Assembly: GCF_900157365.1 (NCBI RefSeq)
Contig: NZ_FUEZ01000004.1
Span: forward strand, 1,103,066-1,167,065
Length of the DNA: 64,000 nt
Source of the DNA: Mycobacterium numidiamassiliense
GTDB lineage: Bacteria; Actinomycetota; Actinomycetes; Mycobacteriales; Mycobacteriaceae
Reading direction: 5' to 3'
Part shown: positions 60,692 through 64,000 of the stretch, in pieces
Position numbering within the stretch: the first letter of the stretch is position 1
Layout of the letters: every line of letters begins with the position of its first letter
The notes under the pieces: model-generated
What the model was told of the DNA's origin: nothing
What the model saw: the letters and a program-made list of their open reading frames with translations, nothing else
Databases searched by the model: none
Translations under genes and position numbers: made by a program

Positions 60692-62377
60692 CTACCCGTT
60701 CACGCCGACGGGGTTGTTCTCGACGGTGCGGGAAACCTGCTCGCGCAGCATGTGCTTCTGCACCTTGCCGGTGGCTGTCATGGGGAGCTCAGCTACCTTG
60801 ATCACCCGCTCCGGAGTCTTCTGGATGGCGACGCCGTGTCCGGTGAGGTATGCCCGCAGCTCCTCGACCGTCGGCTCGGGTTCACCAACTCGCGTGACGA
60901 CAAAGACACTGACTCGCTCACCCAGCCGCTCATCGGGAAAGCCGACGACGGCCGAAGCGCTGAGCGCAGGATGGGCCGCGAGGTGGTCCTCAATCTCGCG
61001 GGCGCTGATGTTCATGCCGCCGCGGATGATGATGTCTTTCACGCGTCCCGTCACGCGGACGAATCCGTCCTCGTCCATCACACCGAGATCGCCGGACCGC
61101 GAGAACCCGGTCGGGGTGAACAAAGCCGCGGTCTCCTCGGGATCGCCCAGGTAGCCGATCATGTGTGACGGTCCGCGATAGGCGATGTCCCCCTCGGTTC
61201 CGCGCGGAATCTCCCGGCCGTCCTCGTCGACGATCGCCACCTCGTGACCGTCGAGCGCCGAGCCGTCGGAGGTCAGTGCTCTGTCGGGATCGTCGCTGAC
61301 GGTGCACGTTGTGGCGACGAGGTTTTCGCTACGTCCGTACAGACTGAGCACTCTCATGCCTGGCAGCGTTGTGGTCGCCTGCTCGACGACGGCTCTCGGG
61401 ATGGGCGCGCCCGCGCACACCCAAAGCCGGAGGCTGGATGCGTCATCGCGTTCCGGATCGAAGACGCTGAGCAACATCTGCAAGAACGTGGTGGCGGTCA
61501 CGGCCTGGGTGCAACCGAACTCGGCGATCTCGGCCAAGCCGCGTTTCGGCTCCCAGTCGGCCATCACATGCGTGGCCCCTCCGTTGAGCATCGGCACCAG
61601 CACGCTGGTGACCAGCCCGGTGGTGTGGGTTATCGGCGAGGGGCCGAACTGAACATCAGATTCGGTATAGCCGAAGGCCTTGGTCAGACTCCGCGCGCCC
61701 GAGCAGTAGGTGTTGAACGTGTGCACGCAGCCTTTAGGCCGCGAGGTCGTGCCGGAGGTGTAAACGATGACGAACGGATCATCGGCACTTGGCTGAGCTG
61801 GCAGATCGTCGGCGGCAGGCACCGTCTCGGTGCGTACTGCGTCCAAAATCGTGACACCGCTGTCCTTCTGACTCGCGATGTCGTGCGTAGTGGCGTCCGG
61901 ACGTGCTACCAGTATGTCCAGCTCCGGTCGCTCGCGCCGTACGTCGCGGTACATGCCCAGATAGTCGAAACCCTTGAACGTCGCCGGTGCGATGACCGCA
62001 CGGGCCTCGGCGTGACCGGTGACATAGCCGACCTCGTCGCGGCGGTAGATCGGCATGATCGGCACGGTGATAACGCCCAGCCGGGACAGCGCCGCGGTCA
62101 CCTCGATGAACTCGACCCAGTTCGGCAGTTGAACTGCTACGGTGTCACCGGCACGCCAGCCCCGTTCGTGCAACCCGGCGGCCAGTCTCAGGACCGAATC
62201 GTGGAGTTCGCGGTAGGTCAGTGAGCGTTGACGGTCCGTGGCGAAAACCTTGTCCGGTTGCTGTGCGGCCTGTCTGACCAGAAGATCGAACATGGTCTCG
62301 TCGCTCCAGAGTTCCGCATCGCGATACGCGCGAACCGAATCGGCCGCGTATCGGTCGGTGTATTTCCCGGGTTTCAT
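60692..62377 (-). CDS. Acyl-CoA ligase, cyclohexanecarboxylate-CoA ligase-like
   Basis: A 561-residue AMP-forming ligase. The adenylate loop is VIVYTSGTTSRPKGCVHTF, with LYGRSEN and the hinge GRVKDIIIRGGMNISAREIE; the terminal Lys lies in TATGKVQKHML. The N-terminal part VAVQLPNWVEFIEVTAAL and TVPIMPIYRRDEVGYV matches the AliA group often annotated as cyclohexanecarboxylate-CoA ligase; this is recalled, not searched. It would activate the acid formed by the aldehyde dehydrogenase. ATG 62377 lies 37 bases after a GntR-type operator. Confidence 0.88.
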   Translation of the reverse strand: MKPGKYTDRYAADSVRAYRDAELWSDETMFDLLVRQAAQQPDKVFATDRQRSLTYRELHDSVLRLAAGLHERGWRAGDTVAVQLPNWVEFIEVTAALSRLGVITVPIMPIYRRDEVGYVTGHAEARAVIAPATFKGFDYLGMYRDVRRERPELDILVARPDATTHDIASQKDSGVTILDAVRTETVPAADDLPAQPSADDPFVIVYTSGTTSRPKGCVHTFNTYCSGARSLTKAFGYTESDVQFGPSPITHTTGLVTSVLVPMLNGGATHVMADWEPKRGLAEIAEFGCTQAVTATTFLQMLLSVFDPERDDASSLRLWVCAGAPIPRAVVEQATTTLPGMRVLSLYGRSENLVATTCTVSDDPDRALTSDGSALDGHEVAIVDEDGREIPRGTEGDIAYRGPSHMIGYLGDPEETAALFTPTGFSRSGDLGVMDEDGFVRVTGRVKDIIIRGGMNISAREIEDHLAAHPALSASAVVGFPDERLGERVSVFVVTRVGEPEPTVEELRAYLTGHGVAIQKTPERVIKVAELPMTATGKVQKHMLREQVSRTVENNPVGVNG

Positions 62378-62413
62378 GGATGCTCGTCCCTCGACATATT
62401 TTCAGAACATTAT

Positions 62414-62428
62414 TATGGTCAGACCAAA
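62414..62428. promoter_or_regulatory. GntR-type operator candidate, site 5
   Basis: TATGGTCAGACCAAA, with the full TGGTCAGACCA core, 37 bases upstream of the AliA-like ligase start and just downstream of the crotonase stop. It would give the ligase-fadE-ligase unit its own controlled promoter. Confidence 0.72.
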
Positions 62429-62447
62429 TTGACAAGGGTGATCGAAC

Positions 62448-63257
62448 TCAGGTGTTGCGCCATACCGGTGCCCTCTTCTCCTTGAAGGCCCGAACGCCCT
62501 CGGAAAGGTCCTCGGTGGTGAACGCCAGGGCCAGCTGGGCCTGGAGGTAATCCAGGGCGGCGTCCAGCGGCAGGTCGCGAGTCGCGGCGAGGGCCTTTTT
62601 TCCGAGACCCAGCAGCAGCGGTGACTTCCCCGCGATCTCGGCAACCCAGCTCTGCACGGCCGAGTCGAACTCGTCGTCGGAAACGACGCGGTTAACCAGC
62701 CCGGCTTCGGCGGCTTCCGTGGCCGACAGCAGTCGTCCGGTCATCATCAGTTCGTTAGCGACCAGCCGACCGGTGGCGCGGAAGATGAGCGCCGAGATCA
62801 TGAACGGAAAAGCGCCGACGTTGATCTCGGGGCAGCCGAGCCGCGCAGATCTCTTGGCGATCACCAAGTCGCAGGCCAATGCGATACCTAACGCTCCGGC
62901 CAGCACGTCGCCGTTGGCAGCGCATACGACCGGCTTGCTGATCGACGTCAACGTTCTAAACAACTCCGGAAAGCGTTTCAGCCCGGCATATTTCGTGATT
63001 ATCGGCTGGGTGTCGGCGAAGGCGTCGAGGTTACCGCCGGACGAGAACACCCGCTCGTGCGAGGACGTCAGGACGATTACCCGCACGTCGGGATCGTCGG
63101 CGGCGTGGACCAGCGATTCGGTCAGCTGGTCCAGCAGCGTGTCGGACAGGGCATTGCGCCGCTCTGGATCGTCGAGGATCAGATAGGCGACCAGCGGCGC
63201 GTCAGTATCGGGACGCACTGGACGGCGCTCGTAGGAAACAAGGGGTTTTTCGGTCAT
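62448..63257 (-). CDS. Enoyl-CoA hydratase/isomerase-family protein
   Basis: A 269-residue crotonase starting at ATG 63257, inside the stop of the MDR gene (ATGA). Features are YLILDDPERRNALSDTLLDQL, SSHERVFSSGGNLDAF and CAANGDVLAGALGIALACDLVIAKRS. It keeps the second Glu (LGCPEINVGAFPF) but lacks the first (GALGIA), so the reaction may be isomerisation. It ends with FKEKRAPVW. Co-transcribed with the oxidoreductase at the window edge. Confidence 0.87.
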   Translation of the reverse strand: MTEKPLVSYERRPVRPDTDAPLVAYLILDDPERRNALSDTLLDQLTESLVHAADDPDVRVIVLTSSHERVFSSGGNLDAFADTQPIITKYAGLKRFPELFRTLTSISKPVVCAANGDVLAGALGIALACDLVIAKRSARLGCPEINVGAFPFMISALIFRATGRLVANELMMTGRLLSATEAAEAGLVNRVVSDDEFDSAVQSWVAEIAGKSPLLLGLGKKALAATRDLPLDAALDYLQAQLALAFTTEDLSEGVRAFKEKRAPVWRNT

Positions 63258-64000
63258 CGATGCTCCAGCACGGTTTTGCCGAATCCGCCGGCTAATTCGA
63301 GGTATTCGTGTGCGCATCTCGCGTCGTCGAGCGGAAAGACCCGGTCGATGACGGGAGGTGGTATCCGACACTCGAAGAGTAGATTCAATAGTCCCGCGAA
63401 ATCTCGCCTGTTGCCCATCGTCGTGCCGAGCAGGTCGTATTGCCCGAAGTAGAATTTGCGCACGTCCATGGCGGCGCTCTCGGCCGCTTTGGCACCCAGC
63501 ACCACCAGCCGGCCGCCGGGATGCAGCGCGCGCACCGACTCGGGCCAGCGGCCCACCGGGTCGAGCACGAGATCGAATCCGGCACCCGACGGCGACAGGG
63601 CCCGTGCCTGCTCGGGCCAATCCGGATCGCTATGCAGCACTCCGTCTTTGGCGCCTTCGGTGACGGCCCGCGCAATCTTCTCCGCAGATGATGATGTCAC
63701 CATGATCGACGCGCCAAGGTGAGACGCCAATTGCACTGCCATGTTGGCGATCCCACCACCGGCGCCCACAACCAACACAGTCTCGCCCGCCTGCAACCGG
63801 CCGCGGCTGATTAACGCGCGATAAGTGGAAAGGCCGACCAATGGGAGCGCGGCGGCTTCGAGCCAGCTGAATCCAGCTGGTTTTGGGGCGAGGCAGTCCG
63901 CGGGAACACTGACTAACTCGGCGTAGGTACCTGGGATGTGGTCGCCCAGGATTTCCCAGTCGGGGCCCGGGGCGTCGTCGCGATCGCCCCAATGCAGGGA
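63254..64000 (-). CDS. Zinc-independent MDR oxidoreductase, N-terminus outside window
   Basis: A partial medium-chain dehydrogenase/quinone-oxidoreductase-type protein open to the right edge (248 codons visible). The nucleotide site is VLVVGAGGGIANMAVQLASHLGA. Later parts are FDLVLDPVGRWPESVRALHPGGRLVVLGA and YLELAGGFGKTVLEHR. No structural-zinc Cys cluster is in the visible part. It may reduce an enoyl or quinone-like intermediate. Its stop overlaps the crotonase start. Confidence 0.85.
   Translation of the reverse strand, partial: SLHWGDRDDAPGPDWEILGDHIPGTYAELVSVPADCLAPKPAGFSWLEAAALPLVGLSTYRALISRGRLQAGETVLVVGAGGGIANMAVQLASHLGASIMVTSSSAEKIARAVTEGAKDGVLHSDPDWPEQARALSPSGAGFDLVLDPVGRWPESVRALHPGGRLVVLGAKAAESAAMDVRKFYFGQYDLLGTTMGNRRDFAGLLNLLFECRIPPPVIDRVFPLDDARCAHEYLELAGGFGKTVLEHR

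Overview
The window reads as a high-GC actinobacterial chromosome, almost certainly a Mycobacterium. The evidence is a complete yrbE/mce operon with Mce-associated genes, a MenB homologue close to the tuberculosis enzyme, an NDMA-dependent alcohol dehydrogenase, P450/ferredoxin genes and many fadE/fadD/echA-type genes. Species cannot be fixed from sequence alone.

Layout. (1) About 1-12890 is accessory DNA. It holds a run of small island-type genes (zinc ribbons, a short membrane protein, a trypsin-like protease, a HicB-like protein), a 9-bp tandem repeat, two tandem copies of an unrecognised ~630-residue protein, a degraded stretch, and an intact IS21-family insertion sequence (10728-12884) with 52-bp ends and a 5-bp target duplication. 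The second unknown paralogue is broken by a homopolymer-rich insertion (T13, then G38/G16/G8) that looks like bad sequence or assembly. (2) 13191-25080 is one forward mce operon: yrbEA, yrbEB, mceA-F, two Mce-associated proteins and two secreted proteins. mceD is truncated by a perfect 46-bp inverted repeat. (3) 25828-45900 is a mixed-strand oxidation and regulation region: two ferredoxins, two P450s, a divergent two-component pair, three related GAF/LuxR-type regulators, a PucR-type regulator, a phosphotransferase-like protein, a MenB copy, an alcohol dehydrogenase and an aldehyde dehydrogenase. Two pseudogene patches lie here: a chimera of alcohol dehydrogenase, aldehyde dehydrogenase and fadD remnants, and a decayed membrane protein. 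(4) 45983-56684 is a tightly coupled reverse-strand operon for CoA-thioester breakdown: two acyl-CoA dehydrogenases, two SDRs, thiolase, CoA-transferase, HMG-CoA-lyase-type enzyme, three crotonases and an LLM oxidoreductase. (5) 56787-64000 holds a FadR-type GntR regulator and a second reverse-strand set: two acyl-CoA ligases, an acyl-CoA dehydrogenase, a crotonase and a partial MDR oxidoreductase.

Working together: P450s fed by small ferredoxins would hydroxylate a hydrophobic substrate; the alcohol and aldehyde dehydrogenases would take it to an acid; the ligases would form the CoA thioester; the two operons would degrade it. Near-identical copies of the palindrome TATGGTCAGACCATA lie upstream of a LuxR-type gene, the aldehyde dehydrogenase, the fadE operon, the GntR gene itself and the ligase operon. 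This suggests the GntR protein controls the whole set. A BadH-like SDR next to a BadK-like hydratase, together with an AliA-like ligase and an HMG-CoA-lyase-type enzyme, make an alicyclic or cyclic-terpenoid acid a reasonable but unproven substrate guess.
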